The notes beneath the pieces are model-generated. The model was given only the letters and a program-made list of their open reading frames with translations. It was not told the DNA's origin and ran no database searches. Made by a program: the position numbers and the translations under genes. Source: Rheinheimera sp. (lineage in GTDB: Bacteria > Pseudomonadota > Gammaproteobacteria > Enterobacterales > Alteromonadaceae). From it: a stretch of DNA of 64,000 nucleotides. The DNA is taken from NCBI RefSeq assembly GCF_030690345.1, contig NZ_JAUYGV010000001.1:682001-746000 (forward strand), in the 5' to 3' direction. Positions 39,340 to 47,679 of the stretch are shown in pieces; position 1 is the first letter of the stretch, and each line of letters opens with the position of its first letter.

Positions 39340-40470
39340 CTATTTTATATGGGCCGGTTTTGGCAAATACGGCAGCAGACGGCTTTGCCGCCAGCCCTGC
39401 AAATACTCCGGCAACGGCAATAACTGCCGCTCGTGGTCTGCTACACGCCAGCACCAGTTTAAATACTCATTTAACTGGCGTTTCACCGAGATAAATTCGG
39501 CCGGAATGCCCTGCTCTGCTGCGGCACGTTTTATCGCCTGAGTTAGTTGCACTACAGTTTCTTTATGACCGGCAAACTGCTGTTCGTGGTAAAACCGTTG
39601 CGGGCACTGTGCCTGTGGCAAGTCTTTGGCCTGAGCAATAATTTCCACCAGGGTTTTAGCGTGACGGCGTAACTCGCGCGGTGGCATGCCGGGAATATTC
39701 AGTAAGCTCTCAGCCGTCGACGGCCGGCGCTTAGCCAGCTCAATCAGCTGAATATCTTTTAATATCAAGCCCAATGCCAGGTCGCGTTCCATGGCATAAC
39801 GTTGGCGCCAGGCGGTCAGCTCACGCAGTATCGCCAGCTCCCGCGGGGTAAGTTGCCAGCTGTTTTTAATTTCCAGGTACTTAAATTCCAGCGGCAGTTG
39901 CTGCTCTTTACGCCGGGTTAACTGCTCGCCCTCTTGTAGCAACAACTGTTGCTGCGCTGCGCTCATCTGCGCGGTAAACTTTTCGTACAACGGAAATAAA
40001 AAGTGCACATCGTTAGCGGCATAAGTCAGCTGAGTGTCTGATAAAGGCCGCGCTAACCAATCGGTACGCGATTCACTTTTATCCAGTATCTCGCCGGTGA
40101 GTTGTTCTACCAGCCTGGCATAGCCCATGCTGCTGCCCCACCCCAGTAACTCGGCGGCCAGTTGGGTATCAAACAACGGCGTTATTTGGCTGATACCAAT
40201 GGTGGCCAGGGCTTCAAGATCTTCACTACAGGAATGCAGCAACTTAATAATGCCGGTATCCGCAAATAAGCGATTCAGCGGTTGCCAGTCAGTAATGCGC
40301 AGTGGATCAACCAGCGCCAGTGCCTGGCCGTCAAACAGTTGGATCAAGCCCAGCTTGGGATACAGTGTACTTTGGCGGATAAACTCGGTGTCTACTGCCA
40401 ATACGTTATGGTTTGCGGCTTGCTGACAGTAAGTGGCCAATGCCTCGTTATCAGTAATTAACGGAATCAT
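39340..40470 (-). CDS. rnd: Ribonuclease D
   Basis: 376 aa. A 3'-5' exoribonuclease of the DEDD family that matures tRNA ends. The exonuclease motifs are LAVDTEFIRQ (Asp/Glu), LHSCSEDLEAL and TYAANDVHFLFPLY (Asp..Tyr). The middle HRDC domain starts about residue 205 (ELAILRELTAWRQ), and the second helical domain follows. It lies beside fadD as in E. coli (rnd-fadD), but with a terminator between. Complete. Confidence 0.95.
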   Translation of the reverse strand: MIPLITDNEALATYCQQAANHNVLAVDTEFIRQSTLYPKLGLIQLFDGQALALVDPLRITDWQPLNRLFADTGIIKLLHSCSEDLEALATIGISQITPLFDTQLAAELLGWGSSMGYARLVEQLTGEILDKSESRTDWLARPLSDTQLTYAANDVHFLFPLYEKFTAQMSAAQQQLLLQEGEQLTRRKEQQLPLEFKYLEIKNSWQLTPRELAILRELTAWRQRYAMERDLALGLILKDIQLIELAKRRPSTAESLLNIPGMPPRELRRHAKTLVEIIAQAKDLPQAQCPQRFYHEQQFAGHKETVVQLTQAIKRAAAEQGIPAEFISVKRQLNEYLNWCWRVADHERQLLPLPEYLQGWRQSRLLPYLPKPAHIK

Positions 40471-40494
40471 GCGTTACCTGTTGTGTCTTATGAA

Positions 40495-40526
40495 AACAAA
40501 AGCCGGCTTCAGGGCCGGCTTTTGTT
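40495..40526 (-). terminator. Terminator of fadD
   Basis: AACAAAAGCCGGC (40495-40507) pairs with GCCGGCTTTTGTT (40514-40526), a 13-bp perfect stem. It lies between the fadD stop and the rnd start. Confidence 0.85.
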
Positions 40527-40536
40527 GTAAAGCGTA

Positions 40537-42192
40537 TTAACCACGAAGCTCTCGCCGTAAAATTTTACCGACATTGGTTTTCGGTAATTCTGTACGGAAT
40601 TCTACCTGCTTAGGCACTTTATAGCCCGTTAAATGTTGCCGGCAGTGTTGGATCACTTCCTGCTCAGTTAAACTGGCGTCTTTTTTCACAATAAAGAGTT
40701 TAACTGCTTCGCCGGTGGCTTCGTTTGGCACGCCCACAGCTGCAACTTCAAGCACCTTATCGCTCATTGCGACCACTTCTTCAATTTCGTTCGGATAGAC
40801 GTTGAAGCCGGAAACTAAAATCATGTCTTTCTTACGATCGACAATATAAAAGAAGCCTTCTTCGTCCATACGGGCGATATCACCGGTATACAACCAGCCG
40901 TCTTTAAGCACTTTTTCCGTTTCTTCCGGCCGGTTTAAATAACCCAGCATCACCTGCGGGCCTTTTACCAGCATTTCACCCGGCTCTCCGGCAGCAACGT
41001 CGTTGCCTTCTTCATCAACCAGACGGATATCGGTAGAGGGTGCCGGCAAGCCAATGCTGCCATTAAAACTGGTTAAATCATAAGGGCTTACCGTTACCAG
41101 TGGGCAGCATTCTGTTAAACCGTAACCTTCCATCAAGCGGGTGCCGGTTACTTTCTGCCAGCGCTCTGCTACCGGCCGTTGTACCGCCATACCACCACCG
41201 ATAGAGGCTTTGAGGCCGCTGAAGTTTAACTCAGCAAAACCCGGGGTATTTAATAAGCCGTTGTACAGCGTGTTGACACCGGTAAAGATAGTAAAGTGAA
41301 ACTTCTGCAGCTCTTTAACAAAGCCTTTCATGTCCCGCGGATTAGTGATCAGCAGGTTGGTTGCGCCATACTTAAAGAAGGTGAAGAAATTCGCCGTTAA
41401 AGCAAAGATATGGTAAAGCGGCAGTGCAGTAATCACCCGCTCAGCACCTTTTTCCAGCAAATTGTCCAAACAACCACTGACTTGTTCCAGGTTACCCACC
41501 ATATTACGGTGCGTTAACATGGCGCCTTTTGATACGCCGGTTGTACCGCCGGTATACTGCAAAAATGCAATGTCTGAGCCTTGCATAGCCGGCTTGTTGT
41601 ATTTTAATGTTACGCCTTTTTCCAGCGCACTGTTAAAGCGTACAAACTTTGTCAGCTTATAGGCCGGCACCAGCTTTTTAATATGCTTAACCACTAAATT
41701 GACGATAGTACCTTTAAGTACACCTAAGCGATCGCCCATAGTGGTCAGGATCACGTGATCCAATTTCACCTTGCTTTCGATTGCACTTAGCGTATGCGCA
41801 AAGTTCTCTACAATAACAATGGCTTTGGCTTGGGAATCATTTAACTGATGCTCCAGCTCGCGCGGTGTATACAGTGGATTTACATTTACTACCACGCAGC
41901 CGGCGCGCAATATGCCCATTAACGCAATGGGGTATTGCAGCAAGTTAGGCATCATAATGGCAACGGCATCGCCTTTTTTCAGCCCCAACTGTGTTTGCAG
42001 ATAAGCAGCAAAAGCAGTGCTTTGCTGATCCAACTCACGGTAACTGATGCTTTTACCCATATTGATAAAAGCGGTTTTGTCCGGATACTGAGCAATGCTT
42101 TGTTCAAAAATATCTAATAATGACGGGTAATGATCGGCATTAATTTCTGCGGGTACGCCTGACGGGTAACGTTTTAACCAAACTCTATCCAC
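40537..42192 (-). CDS. fadD: Long-chain-fatty-acid--CoA ligase FadD
   Basis: 551 aa from GTG 42192 ([21 protein letters not shown]), which matches the E. coli N-terminus and follows AAGGAGAGGAC at the right distance. The longer frame to 42246 is rejected. It activates imported fatty acids with ATP and CoA. AMP-binding motif: [55 protein letters not shown] and the C-terminal lysine region ([13 protein letters not shown]) are all present. No FadR-type operator is obvious in the upstream 150 nt. Confidence 0.97.
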   Translation of the reverse strand: MDRVWLKRYPSGVPAEINADHYPSLLDIFEQSIAQYPDKTAFINMGKSISYRELDQQSTAFAAYLQTQLGLKKGDAVAIMMPNLLQYPIALMGILRAGCVVVNVNPLYTPRELEHQLNDSQAKAIVIVENFAHTLSAIESKVKLDHVILTTMGDRLGVLKGTIVNLVVKHIKKLVPAYKLTKFVRFNSALEKGVTLKYNKPAMQGSDIAFLQYTGGTTGVSKGAMLTHRNMVGNLEQVSGCLDNLLEKGAERVITALPLYHIFALTANFFTFFKYGATNLLITNPRDMKGFVKELQKFHFTIFTGVNTLYNGLLNTPGFAELNFSGLKASIGGGMAVQRPVAERWQKVTGTRLMEGYGLTECCPLVTVSPYDLTSFNGSIGLPAPSTDIRLVDEEGNDVAAGEPGEMLVKGPQVMLGYLNRPEETEKVLKDGWLYTGDIARMDEEGFFYIVDRKKDMILVSGFNVYPNEIEEVVAMSDKVLEVAAVGVPNEATGEAVKLFIVKKDASLTEQEVIQHCRQHLTGYKVPKQVEFRTELPKTNVGKILRRELRG

Positions 42193-42347
42193 CGTCCTCT
42201 CCTTTTGTCTAAGGTTATTATTGTATAGATATAAAACCACCCACACGCAATCTGTCGTTGCGCTTTAATTACAAGAGTGGCTTTATTGGAGTTTTTACTC
42301 TAACAGCTAATCATCCCACAATTACAGGCGTTGCACAATTAGCCCTG

Positions 42348-43202
42348 CTATTCCTTCGGCTTGACGAACTTTAATGTCATACGATCGCTTTCACCAATAG
42401 CGAGGAATTCAGCTTTGTTATACTGCCCCATTGCCAGGGTCGGAGGCAAGGCATAAACACCTTTCGGATAATTTTTCGTATCGGCGGGATTGGCATTAAT
42501 TTCGCTGCTGGCAACCAGTTCAAAACCGGCCAGTTGGGCGGCCTGGATAACATAAGACTCATCCAGATAACCATCTACTGCTGAACTGGAAATATCCGAC
42601 AAGCGTGCTGCGCGGTGCTCTACCATACCTAAGATGCCACCGGGCTTTAGTGCCTGAAAAAGGCTTTGCAAGGTGCCGAACAAATTGCCGTCTTCGTTCC
42701 AGATATGGGCATTACGAAATGTCAGCACCATATCAAACTGTTCGTCCTGTGGCGGCGACAACAGCGGCGGGTCCAACTCAACCATTGCCACCTCGCCAAA
42801 GTAGTTTGCCTGTTCAGCAATACGTTCAGCCAGCTTTTGGCTAACCCGCGCCCAGAAAATACTGCGCTCATCTTTTAACGAGCCGTCGTTGTGACGAAAT
42901 TGCGCTACCGTCAGCTTGCCCTGCTCTTTAACAAAAGGCGCCAGAATTTCGGTATACCAGCCATGGCCGGGCCAAATCTCCAGCACCGACATATCGGGGG
43001 TCAGGCCAAAAAATTGCAGCGTTTCTACCGGATTACGATATTGATTGCGTTGTTTATGCGCTTTGCTGCGTTGTGGTGCGTCGGCCAACTGCGTTAGCTT
43101 TTCAGTATAATTTGTGCCTTGCGCAGCCAGTGAGCCCGCTAAAGTAACGCAAAGAAAAGCTAACGGGTACAACACTGTCTTTCTTGTAATTTTTATCGAC
43201 AT
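42348..43202 (-). CDS. Exported SAM-dependent methyltransferase-like protein (COG4798 type)
   Basis: 284 aa from ATG 43202 (MSIKITRKTVLYPLAFLCVTLAGSLAAQG), giving a signal peptide; upstream in-frame ATGs lengthen it without sense. The body starts with a SAM-site strand VLEIWPGHGWYTEILAPF, then VELDPPLL, FDMVLTFRNAHIW and LKPGGILGMVEHRA, all hallmarks of class I methyltransferases. The EIWPG.GWYTEIL variant is that of the predicted-methyltransferase family COG4798, which often carries signal peptides. An exported SAM enzyme is odd because SAM is cytosolic. Located between fadD and a divergent phosphatase gene. Substrate unknown. Confidence 0.82.
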   Translation of the reverse strand: MSIKITRKTVLYPLAFLCVTLAGSLAAQGTNYTEKLTQLADAPQRSKAHKQRNQYRNPVETLQFFGLTPDMSVLEIWPGHGWYTEILAPFVKEQGKLTVAQFRHNDGSLKDERSIFWARVSQKLAERIAEQANYFGEVAMVELDPPLLSPPQDEQFDMVLTFRNAHIWNEDGNLFGTLQSLFQALKPGGILGMVEHRAARLSDISSSAVDGYLDESYVIQAAQLAGFELVASSEINANPADTKNYPKGVYALPPTLAMGQYNKAEFLAIGESDRMTLKFVKPKE

Positions 43203-43453
43203 AAACAACACCTTGGTTTTGTTGGCACTTTGCAAGTTGCAAAGCTTGAACGAAAAAACTGTACAAAATATGCACATAAGAGTCACAGGATTTAATACAG
43301 TTCATTTTGTATTAAGGGTTCAGCGACATTTTTATGCTGAAAGTAAACCTTTGGCCACAGAAAACCAGATAACCGTCGACATCTTTTTGCCATCTTGCCG
43401 CTATAAAGTACACTAGCTCACAAGAACATCAAGCTGTTATAAGGTAAAGCCCT

Positions 43454-44752
43454 ATGCGTAAATCCCTGCTCACGCTGACACTGTTACTCACGCCTGCTTT
43501 GGCGTCTGCTGCTCCGAAAAACATTATTTATATGATTGGTGATGGCATGGGCCCGGCTTATCTGGCCGGCTACCGTTATTTCAGTGATGATAAAAACACA
43601 GCTGAAGTGGAAAACACCATTTTTGACGAGCTGTGGCTGGGCATGGCCAGCACCTACCCTGACGATGATACCTACGTTACCGATTCAGCTGCAGGTGCGA
43701 CAGCGCTGGCCACCGGCTTTAAAAGCTACAATGGTGCTATTGCGGTAAACCGCCAGCATATTCCTATCGGCACCATGATGCAGCTGGCAAAAAAGTTGGG
43801 CAAAGCCAACGGTATTGTTGCCAGCTCTCAGGTTAACCATGCCACGCCGGCGTCTTTTTTAGCCCATAATAAAAGCCGGCGTAATTACAACGAAATCGCT
43901 GATATGTATCTGGATTACCGCATCGAAGGTAAAACCGTTGCCGACATTATTTTAGGCGGCGGCACCAAGTATTTTATCCGTGATGACCGCAATCTGGTTA
44001 ATGAGTTTAAACAACTGGGTTTTCAGTACACCGACAGTTGGCAACAACTAAATACCCTAACCAAAACCCCGGCATTAGCGCTGTTGGCGGAAACCGCTTT
44101 ACCGGCAGTATTAAACAGCAGCCAGGATAAGCAATTGGCCACCCTGACAGAAAAAGCGCTGCAACTGTTAACACCGGCTGAAAAAGGCTTTGTGCTGATG
44201 GTAGAAGGCAGCCAGATAGACTGGTGTGGCCATGATAACGACATCGCCTGTGCCATGGCAGAAATGGACGACTTTGCCAAAGCCATCGCCGTGGCTAAAA
44301 CTTATGTTGATAAACACCCGGATACTATTTTGGTAATTACCGCCGATCATGAAACCGGCGGTATGTCATTGGGGGCAGCCGGCGAATACCAGTGGTTGCC
44401 GGATGTAGTGCGTAACGTAAGCGCTACCGGCCGCAGTATTGCAGAGCAGCTGAAAAAAGCAGATTCTGATAACGCCGCTTTGGCACTGTGGGCAAAGCTG
44501 ACGTCTATCAGTTTAACGGCAGAAGAGCAGCAGGCGCTGCTGGCAGCCAGAACACAGGAAGAAACCGCACTGCGTAAGCTGTCCAATCAACTGGTGGCAA
44601 AATATTCCTACACCGGTTGGACGACAGGCGGCCACACGGCTACCGATGTCGCTGTACTGGCCTATGGCAAAGATGCAAAAGACTTTATCGGCTTTCAGGA
44701 TAATACTCAGATTGCGAAAAAGCTGATCCAATATATTCAGCAAACTAAATAG
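43454..44752 (+). CDS. Alkaline phosphatase (PhoA family)
   Basis: 432 aa with signal peptide MRKSLLTLTLLLTPALASAA. The first metal site is NIIYMIGDGMGPAY, the nucleophile is the Ser in VTDSAAGATALATG, and H-containing VNHATPASF, WCGHDND and VITADHETGG provide the zinc ligands. It is a periplasmic phosphomonoesterase. The only plus-strand gene between ygfA-like blocks here, convergent with the chalcone-isomerase-like gene (3-nt gap). No Pho box was clear upstream. Length and ligands suggest an active enzyme. Confidence 0.93.
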   Translation: MRKSLLTLTLLLTPALASAAPKNIIYMIGDGMGPAYLAGYRYFSDDKNTAEVENTIFDELWLGMASTYPDDDTYVTDSAAGATALATGFKSYNGAIAVNRQHIPIGTMMQLAKKLGKANGIVASSQVNHATPASFLAHNKSRRNYNEIADMYLDYRIEGKTVADIILGGGTKYFIRDDRNLVNEFKQLGFQYTDSWQQLNTLTKTPALALLAETALPAVLNSSQDKQLATLTEKALQLLTPAEKGFVLMVEGSQIDWCGHDNDIACAMAEMDDFAKAIAVAKTYVDKHPDTILVITADHETGGMSLGAAGEYQWLPDVVRNVSATGRSIAEQLKKADSDNAALALWAKLTSISLTAEEQQALLAARTQEETALRKLSNQLVAKYSYTGWTTGGHTATDVAVLAYGKDAKDFIGFQDNTQIAKKLIQYIQQTK

Positions 44753-44754
44753 TG

Positions 44755-45267
44755 TTACTGCGCCGCTATTAACTGGCGGCGCAATTTAGGTGCGCTGGTA
44801 TCAGGGTGCAGCCAGATATCAAAAAAAGCCGTGCCAAAAGCAGTATCTTCCAATACACCGGTTTCAGTGCCGTTTAAATAAAACTTAACACTGCCATCAT
44901 CTTGCAACAGCGCAGCCAGCGTATCGCCTTCCTGCACATCCTGCCACAAGCTTTGTAACTGCTGCGCCCACTGCTGTTGCTGTGCTTTACTGCTGTGCCC
45001 CAGTTTTTGCCACTCATCTACCGTGGCATCAATAAACTGCTGTTTACTGATATCGCGTTTGTAGGTTAGCTCCAGCAGCAAAGGCGCGCTTTGCTGGTAG
45101 TCAGCAAACTGGCCGCTTTGCGTGGCTAAACGGGCATCATACAACTGCCAGAACATATAACGGTACGAGCCTTCGCCAACCGTTGTCAGCTCCGGCACCG
45201 CCGCGGCATTAAACCCAACGCCACCGGCTAAGCCCAACAGCAATAACAGACTATACGGCTTTAACAT
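44755..45267 (-). CDS. Chalcone isomerase-like periplasmic protein
   Basis: 170 aa from ATG 45267 (MLKPYSLLLLLGLAGGVGFNAAA), a signal peptide; a start 7 codons upstream is less likely. The fold pattern (YMFWQLYDARLATQSGQF, LLELTYKRDISKQQFIDATVDEW) fits the chalcone isomerase-like family of gammaproteobacteria. These proteins bind fatty acids or related small ligands rather than flavonoids. It overlaps DUF2878 by 17 nt and is last of the SDR-DUF2878-CHI operon. Elsewhere this trio sits in larger clusters with a FAD oxidoreductase, DUF1365 and a cyclopropane-type methyltransferase, which are absent here. Confidence 0.82.
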   Translation of the reverse strand: MLKPYSLLLLLGLAGGVGFNAAAVPELTTVGEGSYRYMFWQLYDARLATQSGQFADYQQSAPLLLELTYKRDISKQQFIDATVDEWQKLGHSSKAQQQQWAQQLQSLWQDVQEGDTLAALLQDDGSVKFYLNGTETGVLEDTAFGTAFFDIWLHPDTSAPKLRRQLIAAQ

Positions 45268-45751
45268 ACCACCTCCTGCTTTGGCCAAGCGCTATAGCAA
45301 TAAGCGCCCAGACCACAATTAACACTACTGCAGAGTACAGCTGCAACGGAAACTGCAATGCTTCACCGCTAAGCGCTGCCCCGCCCCAGTAAGATAAAGG
45401 CCCGCCACTGGCACCCAATATGGCCGCCAGCCAGGGTTTGGTGAGTACTTTGGCCATAAATTCCACTGCAGCCAGCGCAAACACCGCCCACAACAGCACA
45501 AACCAAAACGGCAGCAATGCATTGCCGCTAAATTGTATAACATTCAGCTGCAGCAACAGCGTGTCTATGCCGACACCTGCCGGCAATATCAGCAATACCG
45601 CAATGCGTCCCGCCTGGTCCAGCTGCCATAAGCCATAAGCAAAATAGGCTAACACCGGTAGCACCGCCCATTGCTGAAAATACACCAGCGCAAACCAACA
45701 CAGCTCAAAACCAACCAACGCACGCCAGTTAAAACCTTTAGCGCCCGCCAT
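45251..45751 (-). CDS. DUF2878 membrane protein
   Basis: 166 aa with five hydrophobic helices. The N-terminus FNWRALVGFELCWFALVYF and the helix pair around VLPVLAYFAYGLWQLDQAG, then GIDTLLLQLNVIQF, fit DUF2878, an integral membrane family of unknown role. It overlaps both neighbours (1 nt with SDR, 17 nt with the CHI-like gene), so it is translationally coupled in a three-gene operon. The family call rests on remembered motifs and on the neighbours. Confidence 0.78.
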   Translation of the reverse strand: MAGAKGFNWRALVGFELCWFALVYFQQWAVLPVLAYFAYGLWQLDQAGRIAVLLILPAGVGIDTLLLQLNVIQFSGNALLPFWFVLLWAVFALAAVEFMAKVLTKPWLAAILGASGGPLSYWGGAALSGEALQFPLQLYSAVVLIVVWALIAIALGQSRRWYVKAV

Positions 45752-46488
45752 TATTGCTTCATCCTTTTGGCTACATTGTTGCGCAAATCATAGGGTAGCA
45801 ATGACAACAGCTTTAACAGCAGGCTTAACCGGCGCGGAAAGCGGATACGGCTTTTCCCCTGTGTTAAACCGGTATAAATACGGCTGGCTGCCTGCGCTAC
45901 CGGCACTAAAAATGGCATAGCGAAATCGTTTTTTTGTGTCAGCGGCGTATCGACAAACCCCGGCTCAATTAAGCTGATACTAATACCACTGTCAGCTAAA
46001 TCTACCCGCAAACTATCAACAAAATAGCTGACGGCGGCCTTGCTGGCACCATAGGCTTCGCTGCGGGTAAAAGGAAAAAAGTGTGCCATAGAGCTGACGA
46101 TTGCCAGCTGTGGCGTTAATGAGGCCTTTAGCAGCGGCATAAAGTATTTGGTGGCGGCCACCACAGCATGAAAATTAATGGCAAAGGTGCGTTCAAACGC
46201 CGCCAGATCAAGATTGTCCGCATCCACATATTCGCAGGTGCCGGCATTAAGCAGCACCAAATCCAGCACTACACCATCTTCGTTTAATTGCTGCGCAATA
46301 CGCTGTAGTGCGGTGTTGTCGGTAAGATCCAGCGGCAAAGCACGGATGCCGGGCTTTTGCTCCAATTCGTGCAGTTTATCGGCCGAGCGCGCCACCGCAT
46401 AGACTATCCAACCGTTGGCGGCGTAATGCAGGGCTAATTCGCGGCCGATGCCGGAGCTGGCACCGGTAATTAAACAAGTAGAAGTCAT
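45751..46488 (-). CDS. Short-chain dehydrogenase/reductase (SDR)
   Basis: 245 aa. NAD(P)-site TGASSGIGRELALHYAANG at residues 8-26, NAG in LLNAGTCEY, and the catalytic Ser-Tyr-Lys in VSSMAHFFPFTRSEAYGASKAAV (Y..SK). It is the first gene of the operon SDR-DUF2878-CHI-like. SDRs of this context are thought to work on lipids or isoprenoid-like substrates in membrane-stress clusters, but the substrate is not evident here. Confidence 0.88.
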   Translation of the reverse strand: MTSTCLITGASSGIGRELALHYAANGWIVYAVARSADKLHELEQKPGIRALPLDLTDNTALQRIAQQLNEDGVVLDLVLLNAGTCEYVDADNLDLAAFERTFAINFHAVVAATKYFMPLLKASLTPQLAIVSSMAHFFPFTRSEAYGASKAAVSYFVDSLRVDLADSGISISLIEPGFVDTPLTQKNDFAMPFLVPVAQAASRIYTGLTQGKSRIRFPRRLSLLLKLLSLLPYDLRNNVAKRMKQ

Positions 46489-46549
46489 AACCGTCTCAAA
46501 ACAAGTAAGTACTGTTAAGACTACGGCAAGAGCAGAGAGTTGGATTTAT

Positions 46550-46852
46550 TCAGGCGTAAAGATCAACACCCAGCATGGCCTGTACTTCGCTGCGCCGCTG
46601 TTCGTTGGCCTGGCTTTGGTAGGCATCTATGGCTTGTTGGCTGCGCCTGTCATTGGCAGAGCTGAAGTTTGCTTGCCGGCGACGCTCATCATCCAGCTGG
46701 CTTATCACCTCATTGCTGGCACGTACACCACGGCCTTGCGGTAATTCGGTAGTCGTTTCATTGCGCGGCAGCGCGCGGCGAGGCTCATTACCGGCAAATA
46801 CGCTGCTAATGTTGGTGGAAGCATTCAGGCTCTGATTAACGTTTAACGTCAT
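46550..46852 (-). CDS. Small hydrophilic protein, unknown
   Basis: 100 aa. MTLNVNQSLNASTNISSVFAG, a proline/arginine middle and a helical C-terminal half (DERRRQANFSSANDRRSQ..QAIDAYQSQANEQRRSEVQAMLGVDLYA). There is no signal or membrane segment. The orderly composition and the well-formed helix make it likelier to be real than the overlapping plus-strand frames. I recognise no family beyond resemblance to small conserved proteins of Alteromonadales. It lies upstream of the SDR operon with 61 nt between. Confidence 0.65.
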   Translation of the reverse strand: MTLNVNQSLNASTNISSVFAGNEPRRALPRNETTTELPQGRGVRASNEVISQLDDERRRQANFSSANDRRSQQAIDAYQSQANEQRRSEVQAMLGVDLYA

Positions 46853-46971
46853 AGCATCATCACTTAAGCAAACTGGCTTAATTATAACCAGAAAGCATTA
46901 TTAACCAAGTTATTTTATACCCTAACCAGTTGGAGCTGCAGCCAACACCGCTGCAGTTTCAAGTAGGACGG

Positions 46972-47679
46972 TTATCGTCCGGGCAGTTTTTGCCAGGTCA
47001 CATCATCACGCACATACACCGGCTCTGCCAGCTCTGCGGCGATAAACTGCCCGGCGTCAAATGCCGGCAGCGCCAGTGTTAGCATATCCTGTGCCGACGG
47101 ATACAAAATATCAGCCGCGATAACAGCAGCCTGCTTTTGCAGTAAGGCTGCAGCATAGGTTTGCCAACCGGTACCAACAGCATAGACTTCGCCATTAAGA
47201 CCAAAACCGGTAATATCCTGCGGCTTTATCGCCACTTCGCCATTACGGGGCTGCATCAGGCCGTTCTGTAATACAAAACTGCCGATATACACCTCCGCCA
47301 TGCGCGCATCTATTGCTGCAATAACCTGCGTTGCGCTGTGCAAGCGCTGCGCGGCCTGCGCCATAGCCGCCAGAGTAGATACACCATATACCGGCACGTC
47401 AGCACCAAAGGCCAGCCCCTGGGTTACGCCCACACCAATACGCACGCCGGTAAAGCTGCCCGGGCCGCGGCCAAATACAATGCCGTCCAGTTGGTTAAGG
47501 CTGACACCGGCCTGGCTTAACAGCTGCTGCACCATCGGTAAAATACGCTTGCTGTGTTGCTGCGGGCAGACTTCGTCCAGTGTCAAAATATCCGTGCCAA
47601 CCTGCAAGGCAACTGAGCAAGCTTCGGTGGAGGTATCTAAGGCAAGTAACTTTATGCCGGCCACGGTGTTTTTAATCAC
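46972..47679 (-). CDS. tsaB: tRNA threonylcarbamoyladenosine synthesis protein TsaB
   Basis: 235 aa. It helps TsaD make t6A in ANN-reading tRNAs. KLLALDTSTEACSVAL (residues 10-25) is the ASKHA phosphate-1 region, GRGPGSFTGVRIGVGVTQGLA is the family signature near residue 72, and AAIDARMAEVYIG follows. It overlaps yoaA by 8 nt, as tsaB-yoaA pair in E. coli. Position and motifs make this secure. The first 9 residues (MIKNTVAGI) are an unusual extension; a start closer to LLALD is possible but no better codon is present. Confidence 0.95.
   Translation of the reverse strand: MIKNTVAGIKLLALDTSTEACSVALQVGTDILTLDEVCPQQHSKRILPMVQQLLSQAGVSLNQLDGIVFGRGPGSFTGVRIGVGVTQGLAFGADVPVYGVSTLAAMAQAAQRLHSATQVIAAIDARMAEVYIGSFVLQNGLMQPRNGEVAIKPQDITGFGLNGEVYAVGTGWQTYAAALLQKQAAVIAADILYPSAQDMLTLALPAFDAGQFIAAELAEPVYVRDDVTWQKLPGR

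Noticed and set aside
46448..46744. Plus-strand 98-codon frame overlapping the SDR start
   Set aside because: It overlaps the SDR gene and a better-formed minus-strand small gene; its composition is that of an antisense shadow.
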